NCBI GenBank assembly: GCA_949987705.1
Contig: CATLJY010000209.1
Span: 1-64,000 of the forward strand
Length of the DNA: 64,000 bases
Source: Thereva unica
Lineage: Eukaryota; Arthropoda; Insecta; Diptera; Therevidae
Direction of reading: 5' to 3'
The notes under the pieces were generated by a model that made no database searches, had not been told where the DNA came from, and saw nothing but the letters and a program-made list of their open reading frames with translations. A program made the translations under genes and the position numbers. Positions 43,480-55,782 of the stretch are shown piece by piece (the stretch's first letter is position 1; the number at the start of each line of letters is the position of its first letter).

Positions 43480-44639
43480 TTGAGCAAAAATCCTAGAAAA
43501 ATTTAAGTCTGTTTCCTGTTTCTTGTTATGATGTTCTGCGAGGAACTAGTATTAGGCATCATCAAATTTTTTTCTAGCAGAAATTTTCTCTTCGTAAAAT
43601 ATTTTCACCAATAAACATAAATTATTCCAAGAATACTTTTAAGGACGAAAATAACCTGGGATAATTTGTCAAAGCCTTAAATGAATAAGAGTATACTTTG
43701 AAAGATTTGATCCATCATTTAATTTGGGAAAATTATGATTCCTGGCAGAAAATAAGCTGCTCGAAAATAAGTAAATAAATTTGGCAGTCTTGGGGGGTTT
43801 TATTTTTTTCTTAAAATACGAATCTTATTGGCATTAATCTTCTTTTGGAATGCCCTCTACGCTTTACATAAATGTGTACGTTAATGATTTTTATTTTTAA
43901 CATCAATTGATTTGCGATGAAAAGTGAAGATCAAAGAATAACATAAATACCACCAGCTGCTATCTTTGCACATATTTTTTAAAAGGAGATCTTAAAGCCC
44001 CCTGTCAGTTATCATCAAAATTAACGTCTACACAAAATATTTCAGTTCTTGTCAATATGTTTACAAGGCCACTGGTGAGGATATGAAATAAAAGGAAGCT
44101 TGTTGTAGGCTATTTCCGATAACAAAAGCCCTACTTGATTTGAAGATCCCACATTTTAGGAGGAAACTCTGTCTTGAAATCATATATTAATTTTAGGTCA
44201 TATCATAACATGTATGTAAGGTAAGTCCTTGATCCATAGTGCATTGAACACTTTCGATCAGGTCAGGTCGATCACGTACACTCAATCAATACTGGCTGAA
44301 CTGGATGGCTGCAGTAGCAACTCACATCTCTTAAGAAATCTCAGGCACTGGTATGCTTGTGGGACGATCATTCCATAACAGATACGTAGTTAATGCCCCA
44401 CCAAAGATTTTAACAGATAGGTCAGCAAGTAGCACTGCCACGTTTCTATTCGTGTTCCAGGTTTACATTACTTTGTTTCGGAAACAATTAGTTCGACTCG
44501 ATTTTTGCGACTCTAATTAGGAATGAGTTGATGATCTTGTTGATTGATTCATGTCCTTGGTCATAGAGCAAAGTTTCGACAAAGTACTGGTGGGGGACTG
44601 CAAATAGGTTAGGTTTGGTTGAACCTACGGGGACACCGG
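43480..44639. other. no gene seen (about 1.2 kb)
   Basis: Short frames only, A/T-rich, no repeat border supported. Confidence 0.45.
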
Positions 44640-45010
44640 CGGCCTGTGGCGGGAGCGCGCATGCCTGTGGAGTGTGCATGCTAGGTGCGGGTGAGTTTTA
44701 AGGGGCAATTATCTTGGTGACCAGAAAGCCTGCCAATAGTACCCTCAGAAAAACGGTTCTCCTTCGATTGGGTAGATGAAGCAGCATTGCTTGGTAAAAC
44801 AACACTACTGCTTGGAATAATCTAAGCCGATGCGGATGCATTTATAAATTTTCATACCTGAATTTTTAGATTTCCTTGTCTGTGCGGGAGCGTGCATGCC
44901 TGTGACGGGGGCGTGCATGCCTGTGGCGGAAGCGTGTATGCCTGTAGCGAACAAATTTTTAGATTTTCGTGGCTCTGACAGGAGAGTGCATGCCTGTGGC
45001 GGGAGAGTGC
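44640..45010 (+). repeat. GC-rich minisatellite, 20-21 bp unit
   Basis: The unit GCGTGCATGCCTGTGGCGGG is repeated about three times in tandem at 44882-44950, with outlying variants at 44640-44690 and 44990-45010. The flanking phrase ATTTTTAGATTT also recurs (44866 and 44957), so a larger ~90 bp unit may have been duplicated. No coding sense. Confidence 0.65.
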
Positions 45011-45042
45011 AATTGCCTCCCTAGTACATTAGTCATTAGTCA

Positions 45043-45540
45043 TCATTAGTTAATAAGAAATCGAGAAAGCAGAATTCCTTAAAATTAAGGTTGGGAGGTA
45101 GTTATCGTCATCCTCGACATATACCCACTGAATATTGGGTAAATTGAAATCACCTAGTAGAAGTAGCTCATCACTAGTGTTCATCATGGTCAGAATATGA
45201 TCAGCACAAGAGATGAGAATACCGCAGAGGTTATAACCCCCACCGTCAGTGCTTAACATACTTTATGGGATATAGCAGCAAAGCAGGAAGGGTTTCGTTT
45301 TAGCAAGGGCAATTTTAAGAACCACAATCTCGACGATAAAATTGTTAGAGAAATTAGGAAGCGAAATTTGGTTACAATTAAGATGGCTTCTACAAGCAAG
45401 AGTTCGCCACCCCCACGAGCTCCCAGTGGTGTCAGCGGTCCCTCCGAAATGCTTGGTAGAAGGAATCGAAGAGCTCAGCATAAAGAATACCCACATGGCG
45501 CCAGGTTTCAGTGAATGCTATGACATCGATACCTCAAGAA
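45043..45540 (-). pseudogene. LINE endonuclease remnant
   Basis: The minus strand from 45540 reads TETWRHVG (catalytic Glu region), AELFDSFYQAFRRDR, then RSHLNCNQISLPNF, VEIVVLKIALAKTKPFLLCC and YIP. After a frame change it gives DELLLLGDFNLPNIQWV (45160-45110). These are the E, the strand and the GDFN motifs of an APE endonuclease of Jockey-group style (family knowledge). The SDH end and RT are missing. The minus-strand LINE at 50.1-51.5 kb carries similar sequence further along, so it may be the same family. Confidence 0.75.
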
Positions 45541-46345
45541 ACAGTGTAAAATTCCTAGAAAACTGGGTTAATTTAAGTAAAAAATGTTTCTCCACTAAAG
45601 ACCCCCATTCACTAACAGGCAGCCGGCAGGCGAGGTCGGCAGACCAATGAAGGTCACACAATACTCAGTCTAAATGAGGGATGAGGACTTCAGATATTCG
45701 CCTGACATGTCGTGACATGCAAGTGATGTCATGATTCCCTACAGTCACACAAGTGCAAAAATGTCCATGGCCTCAATGAAAACTTTACAGAAACAAACAG
45801 ATTGGTGACTAGAAAAGCCTTTAAAATACACGAACCACCATAATTGCTGACACAATGCGGAGAAATTGCCTCCGCACCAATATGTTTGTGATTTAAGACG
45901 GCTCCAGACTCCGTGAACGTTCGCGCGAATACGAGTGTGGATGGTTTTCGCGCCTAGTTCGCGCCTTACTTTCAGGTCCGACTGGATATGGCGTGAGCTC
46001 GTGCCGTAATTTCACGGCTTGAGACAGAATAGAAGTTCTGTGGTGGTAGTAGGTAAGTTATGAGCGGCCTCTTCATACAAATATTCAAATGTTACAAAAA
46101 TGTTTGTATGAAGAGGTCGATTGAAAAAACTTACGTTCTACAACCCGAGATCTTCAGGCACAAATTAACGACAAACTCATCCGGTTGGCGACTGCAGACC
46201 CCTTCCGGTTGGCAGCCGAAGGCGTGTGTTGTAATACTTGGCTGCAAGGCAAAAACTTTCAGGCCACGACCTGCCGTCGACCTGTGTGTAAAAGGGGCCC
46301 CTAAGATATGGCTAAATCCTACACAAAAAAATGTATGCGAACGCC
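45538..46345 (+). repeat. dispersed repeat 'R1', copy C
   Basis: Starts with CAGTGTAAAATTCCTAGAAA and AAAAATGTTTCTCCACTAAA, runs through ACTCAGTCTAAATGAGGGAT, CATGATTCCCTACAG, GGATGGTTTTCGCGCCTAGT and GAATAGAAGTTC to CTTTCAGGCCACGACCTGCC, parallel to copy A. A small inverted-repeat element is inserted at 45786, and about 110 bp at 46030-46140 with TTTGTATGAAGAGG repeats is unique. Confidence 0.65.
45786..45893. mobile_element. ~105-bp MITE related to the 14.4 kb element
   Basis: ACAAACAGATTGGTG and CGCACCAATATGTTTGT are imperfect inverted ends. The interior AAAATACACGAACCACCATA matches AAAATACACGCACCACCATA at 14440, next to the left end of the 14378-16250 element. It interrupts repeat R1 copy C and is an internal-deletion derivative of that family. 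Confidence 0.55.
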
Positions 46346-46349
46346 AAAA

Positions 46350-47927
46350 AGAACTATAGAGAGGCGATAGGAGAGCAGCCTATTGCAGCTATTATCGTTA
46401 TTGATTTGACATTCATCTCAGCAGTTATCAATACTCTCATGAGAAAAGACTAGAAGATATAAGTAAACTTCGCATAACAAACTAAACTGGAGAGAACGAT
46501 CAGGACCTTTAGTCTACTGGAAGAAGATACTTCGAGAGGCTTTCGTCCCTACTTTAAAGGCTTAATTTCGCCTTGAAATCTCCTAGTGCAATTTTAATAT
46601 CGTACCTGTCTCAACATCCATGTTCTCTAAAGTTTATCCCTATTTTCAATAAATATGTCAAAAACACTTATAGCCGCTCGACATAATTCTCCTTAATGGA
46701 AAATTTGTCAGAAACTGTTGAATCATGAAACTGAAAAGTTGATTTGGTATTTCTCGCTATTTTGCATAGAGTTAATCATCCGCATTCTAGATAATCCCTT
46801 GAGCCATCAAAATCCCTAAAAATATTCCTCCAAGAAATAAAGGATAACGGCATGTTAAACAGATGCGTTAAAAGGACATTTTATGAAAAATCGTTTACAC
46901 GATATGCGAATATCATTGAGGAAAACATCTGAGAAAGGATCATCATGTGTCGCCCCATTCAAATGTGCTTTTCATCCTTCAGCCCTCTGGTGTCATTTGA
47001 CAGGGAAAAATCCCTATTCTTGAGGGCGCATTCTGCCCTTTAAATACTCTTGGATTAAGGATGAGTGACAGACTTGTATGGTGTTAACATTTTCCACTAT
47101 AGAAGGAAACTTTTATTGTTGTGTGAATTAAAGTGCTTCGCTCCTTTGCTTGCTTGTTGATTTTCTTCCTTCAGCCATCAATCACTTTCGAAAGGCAACC
47201 ACTCAGCCAGGAAGGCAGATAATCGATACAGGACCTGTTTTCTGCGGTTATCTGTAAATCTATTGGTAAAAGCCTCATTTACATGCATTCCGCTGGAATG
47301 TCTTTCTGGTGGTGATTAGGCAAAAATATGTTGTACAACGTAGAAAAGGGAATAGGGTTGTGGGTTTACTTAATGGCTCTGAAAATAAATGGGAATTAAG
47401 GGAGGGAAAAATGTCTTAATTCTTTTGCCCAATTATAACCTAACAAATTGTCGAACTTTGTGAAATTTGCACAACTTGTTCCATATTACGGCCACCAGCC
47501 TGAATTCATTAATTATGAACTCTTATAGAAACTTTTCAGGAAGTTTTTTAAGGGTGAATTTGAAGGATGTAATAATACAGATCTTGACGCCATCGTCTTG
47601 GTGTTATCGGTTTGCAAAAATTCATCCATCATGAAAGTTTACACAATCATGCTGAGTAACGGCTTAATTAACAAAGTCGTTTACACTTTTCACTTCGTAA
47701 AAGAAAGTTGCCAGACCGATAACACAAATATTGTCGGCAAGTTATGGCAGTGGATTGTTGCCTATCAAAAAATTTGCAAAATCATCAGTTTTAAATGAGG
47801 ATGTATTTTCTTATGATATTAATCAATCATTTTAAAGTGAAAGGTAAAAGATGTTTTAGTTCTTTATACTGAGAGAAATACGATGCAGAAATACAACTAT
47901 AGACTTAAAATATTATATGAGAAACTA
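46350..47927. other. no gene seen (about 1.6 kb)
   Basis: Short frames only. No repeat border supported. Confidence 0.45.
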
Positions 47928-47929
47928 TA

Positions 47930-48730
47930 CAGGGTGTTCCGTTACTCATGGTACAAAGGAAAATGGCAGATAGTACATAAAAAATTATCGCAAAAAAAAG
48001 TAAAGGGGGGGGGTACCTCTTTTCGTTTTCGAGATATGGCGTTTTGAAGTTTTTTTGGTAGAGGTTTACATATTACCCTGTATTTTTGTCACCTTATTAG
48101 ATATTTTAATGAATAAGACATCAATCTACGCAGAATACTTCCACCTATCTAAATCTGTAAAGGGGACCTTTACTTTTGAAGTTATTAGCAATTTTAATGG
48201 TGCAATTGGCTCTATTTCGTCCTTTTTTTAGTACCAAATAAGCACCAAATAAGGCCAACTTTTGCGTTAAAATTGCTAATAACTTCAAAAGTAAAGGTCG
48301 TAGCATGATAATTGTTAGACATTATTCATAGGAAATTGTCCAAGCTTTCCAATTTTGTAAAACAAAATATTGGTTAATTACGTATTTTTTGGAGAAAAAG
48401 GTGGTTGAAGTGGAAATTTTAGTGAAAAAAAACAAAATTTTGTCTTTGATGACTCATAACTCTGGATGTTAGTGGGTTGACCCCTTCAGTTTCACAGATT
48501 TAGATAGGTGGGAGTATTCTGCGTAGATTGATGTCTTATTCATTAACATATCTAATAAGGTGACAAAAATACAGGGTAATATGTAAACCTTTACCAAAAA
48601 AACTTCAAAACGCCATATCTCGAAAACGAAAAGAGGTACCCCCCCCCCCCCCTTTTTTACTTTTTTTTGTGATAATTTTTTATGTACTATCTGCCATTTT
48701 CCTTTGTACCATGAGTAACGGAACACCCTG
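47930..48730. mobile_element. long-arm inverted-repeat element, CAGGGTGTTCC family, copy 1 (801 bp)
   Basis: The ends CAGGGTGTTCCGTTACTCAT and ATGAGTAACGGAACACCCTG are complementary and pairing continues for about 240 bp, with C/G runs (GGGGGGTACC at 48005, GGTACCCCCC at 48638) at the same place in each arm. TA flanks both sides, as for Tc1/mariner-type insertion (family knowledge). The centre holds GTTATTAGCAATTTTAA and its complement. Central sequence matches 60350-60480 in reverse orientation. No transposase. Confidence 0.8.
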
Positions 48731-48734
48731 TATT

Positions 48735-50085
48735 ATGTAGACTGGGAGGTTGGCTCTACAGCCTAAATTGGAGCCTTGGCCTCCATCAGCTTCTTCCTCC
48801 AGACGTCTCACTGCTCCGCAGCTTGCCTCCGGTTTCTTGTATTGAGCCGTTTTGCTGCATCGGTCTTAACATTGTCTTCCTACCTTGACCGTCTTGTCGG
48901 CGGATTTCTGGGAGATACTCCATGCTTCACATCCATACTGTGCGTATGATAGCTACTGTGCGTAGTCTTGTAGACTCTTATTTTGGTTTTTCTGTGGATG
49001 GCTCTGGATTTCATCACCGGCAGTAGTGAGAAGTGTGTTCTGTTTGCTGGATTATACTTCGTTGTACGTCTATCGTTTTATCGTTGTCTCCGCTGACTGT
49101 GGACCCCAGGTAGTTAAATTCGTGAACCCGTTCGAAGTTATATTTCCCCCAGGTAGTGTTGTGGCTTCTTGTTCTTCTTTCCACCCCTGGCTGAATCTTA
49201 CTCTTGTCGGCATTTATTTGCAGCCCTATATGTTTGGCTCCATCCTCTAATTTTGTGAATATTTCTCTAAGTTATGACAGTGATCTGGCAAGGCAGTTTA
49301 TATCGCCGGCATATCTTTTGGATTTGTAAAGCAGGGTTGCGTTCGCATCAATGTTTACTTTGCGAATTACTTCTTCTAAGCAGAGATTAAATAGCATGGA
49401 TACCAACCCATCGCCCAGCTTTAAGCCTTGCTTGACCGGGAAGGACTCCGTTAATTCTCCTGGCATTCTGACTGCAGATCTTGTATTTTCCATTGTCATT
49501 TTTGTTAATTTTATTATCCTTAGGGGGATCTTTAGGTCCAGCAATGTCGCAAACATTTGTTCCCTGTCGATGCTTTCGTATGCTTGTTTAAAGTCGATGA
49601 AAAGTTGATGTACGTCGATATTGTATTCCCAGCATTTTCGGAGGATTTGCGTTATTGAAAAAAGTTGATACATTATTGACCTATTTCTTCTGAATCCAGC
49701 TTGGTATTCACTTATTGCGGCCTCTGCATAAATTTCCAATCTGGCCTTAATTATGTATATTTATTATTTTATATACTATGCTTTAAAAAGATATGCATCT
49801 ATAGTTTACACAGTTGAATTTGTTCCCTTTCTTGTGAATTGGGCAGATAATGCTTTGTTCCCAATCTTCCGGCATTTTTTCGTTCCTCCATATGCAGCAT
49901 AGTAATTCATGTATAGCTGCTGAAAGCAAATCGCCTCCTAGTTTGTTCAACTTTGCTGGGATGTTATCAATTCCTGGAGATTTGTTGTTTTTTAAGGATC
50001 GTATGTCACTTTGTACTTCTTCCAGAGTGGGTACATTTGTTTCTCTGGTATCAGTCTTGTGTTGATTTTCGGAAAAATCAGAGTT
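48735..50085 (-). pseudogene. LINE RT to C-terminus, 5'-truncated
   Basis: From 50085 down: VQSDIRSLKNNKSPGIDNIP and EDWEQSIICPIHKKGNK (RT entry), then after a break YQAGFRRNRSIMYQLFSITQ, QLFIDFKQAYESIDREQMF (motif A), then a QGLKLGDGL motif B variant (49739-49272). Motif C is KRYAGDINCLARS, so the first catalytic Asp after YA has become Gly and the RT should be dead. C-terminal pieces FERVHEFNYLGSTVSGDN and a RRQDGQG-type tail follow down to 48740, where the 3' end abuts the inverted-repeat element's TA. Confidence 0.8.
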
Positions 50086-51540
50086 AAATATATTGAATAA
50101 GAGTGGGCCTAGATGACTGCCCTGGGGTACACCGGAAGTTACGTGGATTTCTTTTGATAAAAATCCTTGAAATCTAACTAGGTACTTGAGCTGCTCCGTT
50201 AAGATAAGATCTATTCCAGGGCAGCACCTGGTATTCCAAATTTTGAATATTTGGTGGTCAACACTATCAAACGCCTTGCTAAGATCCCTGTAGAGAGCGT
50301 CGATTGGATGACCATTCTCCATACACTATAACAGTTCAGAGGTTAGGATCACCCCTTTAAGGTGGTTTAACGCAGTGTTCTAAATCCGTTGCTGTTGTTA
50401 TTTATAAAATGGGTCAATGAGGGGATCTATCTTGGTGAAAACAAGTTTTTCTAAAAGTTTTGGAATTGAAGACAGAATGGCAATTCCCCTATAGTTGTCC
50501 CAAGGGCTTATCGAGTGTCTTATGGATTGGTGTAAGATAGATACACACAGATGGAAACGTTCCTATTAACAATGATTTATTAAGTATTAATAAAATTTGG
50601 AGTAATATTTGTTTTGAGCAGTATTACAAGAAACTAGGGGGAAAAAACTTAGGAGTATTGGCAGTGTGAGCTGTACTAGATTTCGGGCAAATAATTTTAC
50701 TAAACCTATAAGTAAACATGTTACAATATTCTTTGGTGCATGTGGAGTGTGTGCTACCATTTGCCTGAGTTGAAGGGTAATCTGAAGTTTTTCGTTTTAT
50801 ATTAACGAAGTTGAAGAATTTCTTAGGGTCGTTTATGATTTTTTTTTCGATAGTTTGTAAGAAAGTGTTATAGCCTTCACGCCCTAAGTGAGAATTCAGA
50901 GTCTAACCTAGCGTATCCTAATTTTACCTCCACTTATACGTGGGTGCTTTTTCTAATCATGTTAAATAACTTATTTCTCTGATTGCGTAGAGATCGCACA
51001 TTTCTATTAAGCCAGGGTTCCTATAATGATAATTTGTCAATGATGTTGAAGATAATAGTGTTGAAGGATGACAATACTGCATCAAGGTCATTGCTTGAAT
51101 ATCTATACTCCCAGTAGACACAGGATAACTCGAAACCAATACTATTGAAATTTGACTTCTAAAAGTCATGTACTATTGAGTTATTATGTGACGTGAGATT
51201 ACGAAAAATGGTGGTACTGAGTTCAAGCGGAGTGATGAGTAGAAGTGGTGAATAGATTCTGCTCATCGGAAGTAGAAAGGGTAATTACTTCCTTATAGGA
51301 ATTAGTGAAGATTAGATCCAACGATTTACCAGAAGAGTTTGGTTGCCTGATAATTTGACGTAAGTCATTGCCATAAAAAGTGTAGATGAGCTTTATATCG
51401 GTGCCGTTAATGTCGTTAATTGGCCGGAGGTTATCTTCCCCAATTAAAATCATCCCAAATAAATATGTCGTCCTCACTGCAGAGTGAGTCGTTTGCTTCT
51501 TCTAAAATATGAAGTAAATCATCATCATCACACATTGAGT
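50086..51540 (-). pseudogene. LINE endonuclease C-terminus, linker and RT N-half
   Basis: Minus strand: EDNLRPINDINGTDIKLIYT, IIRQPNSSGKSLDLIFTNSY (endonuclease, 51477-51290), PWLNRNVRSLRNQRNKLFN (linker, about 51020), YNTFLQTIEKKIINDPKKFF NFVNIKRKTSD (50870-50790), NYRGIAILSSIPKLLEKLVF (50500-50440), then DALYRDLSKAFDSVDHQIF (motif A) and HVTSGVPQGSHLGPLLFNIF (motif B, 50150-50100). It stops at NSDFSENQ, just before motif C, where the other LINE (48735-50085) begins in the same frame. Several frameshifts; inactive. Confidence 0.8.
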
Positions 51541-53939
51541 TGTTATTAGTCGTTGGGAAGTGACTAGTAGATCATCAGTACCAGTGTCGCTGGACACAAT
51601 GAGTCCGCATATAGCTGAACGACCTTACTACTCTTATCATGAGAAGGCGATGAGTCTACATTGGCCCTCCTTACGTTTGACATCACACGCGCCAACACCT
51701 CACCAGTACCTTATGGGCTTCTTCTTAAAGCTCTTGCCTATTGGCAATATATTATTATACATATATGTATGGCTTATGTTTGGCGAATACAGTGTCTACA
51801 TACATAATACATACATTGTTTGATCCCACTGGGGTACGGAAGCCTACTTTAAGCCATGACGAAGCCTTCTTTTGAAGCTTAGGAGCCCTTCATGTCCGTA
51901 TCCCACATCATATCTTTTTTATAATTGTATGTCATTGGGAGGAAGCGTTGCATTTTCTTCCCGACAACTTCTTGAGAAGCACAATTGAATCTCTTTTGTA
52001 GGGGCTTTTTCGAAAGCTTTTAAAGAGTACATTGAACGCCCAAAATAGAGTGTCAAAGAAGTTTTTTTGCATAAGGCTTAAACAGCTCGTTTTTTATTTA
52101 CTTGAAGAGCCATTTCTCTGTTGATCAGAAAACTAAAATCTTCCGAACACTTTCCAAAGGATACGATGTGGAAGCAATTCTTACTGCTTATCGAGAATAA
52201 CTTCAATATTCTCCCGCTGGGATATTGTCGATCACCCAGTTTTCAAGTATGTATATCGAAACCTTCGAAGCCGGTTCCTTCGGCCGCTGCTCTAATCTAC
52301 TAAGCACATGATGGATGCTCTGCTTGGTAGATAGTTTCAGTTTATATTGGCTCGGCGGTGAAAAGTCGCCCAAAAGTTTGATTGGTGTCTGTATTAGTGA
52401 GGGAAATACTTTCTCCCTCGAACATGCCACATATCCATATGAAAACAGATTTGGTGCAATCTTGGCCCCTTTTGTAGTACATCATATACCATGGGTTATC
52501 AAGGCCACCGGATACAAATGACTGCTTCCATTCTTATAATGGGAATGTTTTGATAAAAATTAAATAATTTGAAAAATTTAATTTGTATTATTGAAAAAAA
52601 AATTCCCATTAACATTTTCAAGTCTAAAATTGACCATAATTTCCACAATACTGTACACCAATTACTAAATTTTATGTGAAGTGTGAAAAACAAAACATTT
52701 CATAAGAACTAAACAAAATTAACATTTCCTTTTCCAAAGAATTTATTTTTTTCGTCTTAGACTTAGAGTTTCCCTTGACAATAATGATGATCCAAAATTA
52801 AATTTTGCTAAGAAAAGAACATCTCACTTCCATAGCCATAGAAGAAACGAGCCCCGGATATTTAGGAAGCCCCGGATATTAAGGAATGTCCTATGGGGAC
52901 AAAATCCTGCATCCTGTGGGGAAAAAAAGTCAAAAGGCCGTTAGTAACAAATTGTAGCTAATGAATGAATGTCCTCTCAGAATTAGGAAATTTAATTAGT
53001 TCTTGAAGCAAACGAAGGACCTTCATTTTAGGTCACATTTAGAGAGCTGGTTGACAAGGGCTCTTATGGTGGACGGGATATTTTGATGTTCGCCAAACAT
53101 TAACCTTTAGCAGGTAACTAACTGAAAATAAATGCAAATCCATTAGCTACTCCTTTTTAAAAAAATTAAAAAAAAAACATTCTGCTCATTTTTTTCCCAG
53201 CAAATGTAATTAGCTGAACGTGTCCCCCAAGCTACGAACCGAGAAAAATTTAATTAAAAAGTAAAAAAAATTTGTAGCGATCAATAACACAGCCTCAGAA
53301 AATTAATAAAACGAACAAAATCAATATTTTTAAACAAATAAAAACCACGGGAGCAATTTCGAATTGACGAAGAAAATAAATTGAAAATCAGATAAAGTTT
53401 ATTTAAAAATTGGTAATTGATAAAAGTGCTCACTGCCAGCCCTGTTAACCCGAACGCCTGGGGATTTGCGAATTGATTTACATAATTTCGTGAAATGGAT
53501 TTAATTACTGAATTATTTACAGGTAACAGCAACGTGAATTGCTACGCTGATTTTAGTAACAAAATAGGCAATCAATGTCCTAATTATTCTGTATAGCTAT
53601 TGTTACACAGATGCTGTTTTATGGCATGTCGCGAAATTTTTTTTTAATCCGCTTGTGTTAACAAATTGATTAGGGCGAATATATGTAAATAGTTGTAATT
53701 GAAATTGAAATTAGCGGTTTTGTTGTATGCGCTTTTGTAAGTCCATTGGAAATTTTAAATTGGATAGATTATTCGATGATAAAATTTGTACATATGAAAA
53801 GAATCATTAGCATATTGGCTGTGCAGTAGAGAATTATGATACGTTAGGCTAGGTGTAGGGTTGCTTCCAGTACCTAAAATTCGATGGTTGTAGAGAGGGA
53901 TGTCTAAACCTATTTTTTGGAGTTACGGAAGCTTAACAG
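51541..53939. other. no gene identified (about 2.4 kb)
   Basis: A minus-strand 75-codon frame (52203-52430, containing LSTKQSIHHVLSRLEQRPKE) is not recognised. AGCCCCGGATATT(T/A)AGGAA occurs twice (52852 and 52869). The rest is A/T-rich with short frames. Confidence 0.4.
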
Positions 53940-54954
53940 CTTATCTGACTTCTAGTCTGGTGATCCCTTTCAATTTCTTCAGAGCATAGCTGCCTAGTGT
54001 GTCCTGCCTGGTATTGGCTAGAACAGAGCTTTCCACAGGAAGTCGAAAGTTCGTCCTCCATACATCGATGTATGGCGACGTTTCGAGCCTCGATAACTGA
54101 TAATCGTTGATTTAGCCGGGTTTTCTTCGGTGCCGAACCCGGGATTTCCCAGCCTGTCGGACGGTATCAGAGAAGTCTACGCGGCAATCATCCAATTGGC
54201 AAATTTTTCGAGTGATCGTGGAGTGAGACACCGAAAATTTGCTTCAAGCATCGCATTTGGAAGACCTCGAGCTTGTTGACGTCCAGCTTGAGCAGTGTCC
54301 ACGTTTCCGATACATAAAAGAAGAATCGGAAGGATCAAAGTTCGGTAAAGGCGTTCTTTCGTTTCGATGGTAATATTTGTTCGTTTCCATATGCACCACT
54401 AGAGCCAGGCGAATATTGCTATTGCCTAGCCGATGCGGCTAGGGGGCCGGCCGTCGATGCCACTTTCTTTTCCTCAACCAATGATCCCAAATATTTAAAC
54501 ATCGGAACATGTCCGAATTGGGTTTAAATTCAACTGTTATGAGGACTTTGGTCTTTTCCTCACTTTTTTTTAACCCGTATGACTGTAGGATGCGGGAAAT
54601 GTCGTACAAGATGTCCGTTGCTTCGGCATCCGTGTCGGCGAAAACGGCGCTACCGTTGGCGAACATCTAGTCGGTTACGAAGTTGTTGTCGTCGTATGTC
54701 GAACTCCAAGTCGTCCATCGAATGCTTCACGCATAATCGCGTCGATCACAGTGGCGGAGAGAAGTGGCGAAACGACGTCTCCCTGTGGGACACCCGTTTT
54801 AATCGGGAACTCGTCGGATAAGTCGCTTCAAATACGAACGCTGCTGGATGAGCCTTCGAACGACCCTTGGAGAAGTTGGATGGTTTTCAATGGCACGTGT
54901 TCGATTTCCAAGGCTTTCCACAGGCTGTTCATACCGATGCAATCGAAAAGGCGA

Positions 54955-55040
54955 AGGACCGTGGGGCTGGCCGGGATTCGAACCCGGGACCTCTGGGATA
55001 GTAGTCAGGCGCCTTACCCCTAGACTACCGAGGCCCCCAA
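54955..55040 (-). repeat. tRNA-derived SINE, copy in RTE LINE
   Basis: The minus strand has GGTAGTCTAGGGGTAAGGC (A-box region) and GGTTCGAATCC (B box) with a good T-arm CCGGG/CCCGG, but the acceptor arm pairs only at its outermost three positions. The flank CACGGTCCTTCGCCTTTTC matches the copy at 160-232. It splits the LINE RT frame between RGCIDH and IGMNSLW. (ATGATCA)n-like repeats at 55036-55052 mark the border. Confidence 0.75.
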
Positions 55041-55782
55041 TGATCAATGATCAATGCATCCTCGATGTGGTCTAAATCCCGCTTGTTTTTTCGGGCTCAT
55101 TTGCTCTCGATGTTTCTGTAGCCTTGATGGTATGATTTTCGCAAATACTTTGCCGACGATTGAAATGAGGATAATGACGCGATAATTCTTGCATTCCTGA
55201 CTGTCATCTTTTTTCAAAATTGGCACAACGTTTGCTTTCTTCCACGCCGACGGGACACGATCTGAATGCTATATGGATGTGGAGTTTTTGTGATAAGACG
55301 TCACCTCCTGATCCTTTCGGCAGTTACTTGATCTAATTCCGGCGCTTTTCCATTTTTTTTTAGAGATTTTGTAACCGTCTTCAGTTCGATAATTGACGGT
55401 TCGATGTCGTGATTCGTCGGCTCTTTCATAATAGTCGGTTCGGCTGCTGGACCATGTGGTGGATCGTGGTTGTATAGGTGGTGGAAGAATTCTCTCCACT
55501 GCTGCAGGCGCCCATGGGTAGAGGTCGCGAAAGTTCCATCCGATTTTTTGATGTTGTTTTGCCGCCTAACCCCTGGATTGTCAAGACAATGAACCGATCT
55601 GCAATCGGGTCCATGCATTGCACGTACGTCGTCCATCGGAATCTTGCGTTTATCAAAACATAGTCTAACATCGCCGAATCGTTGCCGGATGGATTTCGCT
55701 AGGTGAGTTGGTGTTTGACTGAATGGCGAAGATACTGTTGTCAACGATCAAATTGCTTAACGCTGCGAATGAAAGGAGCCGT

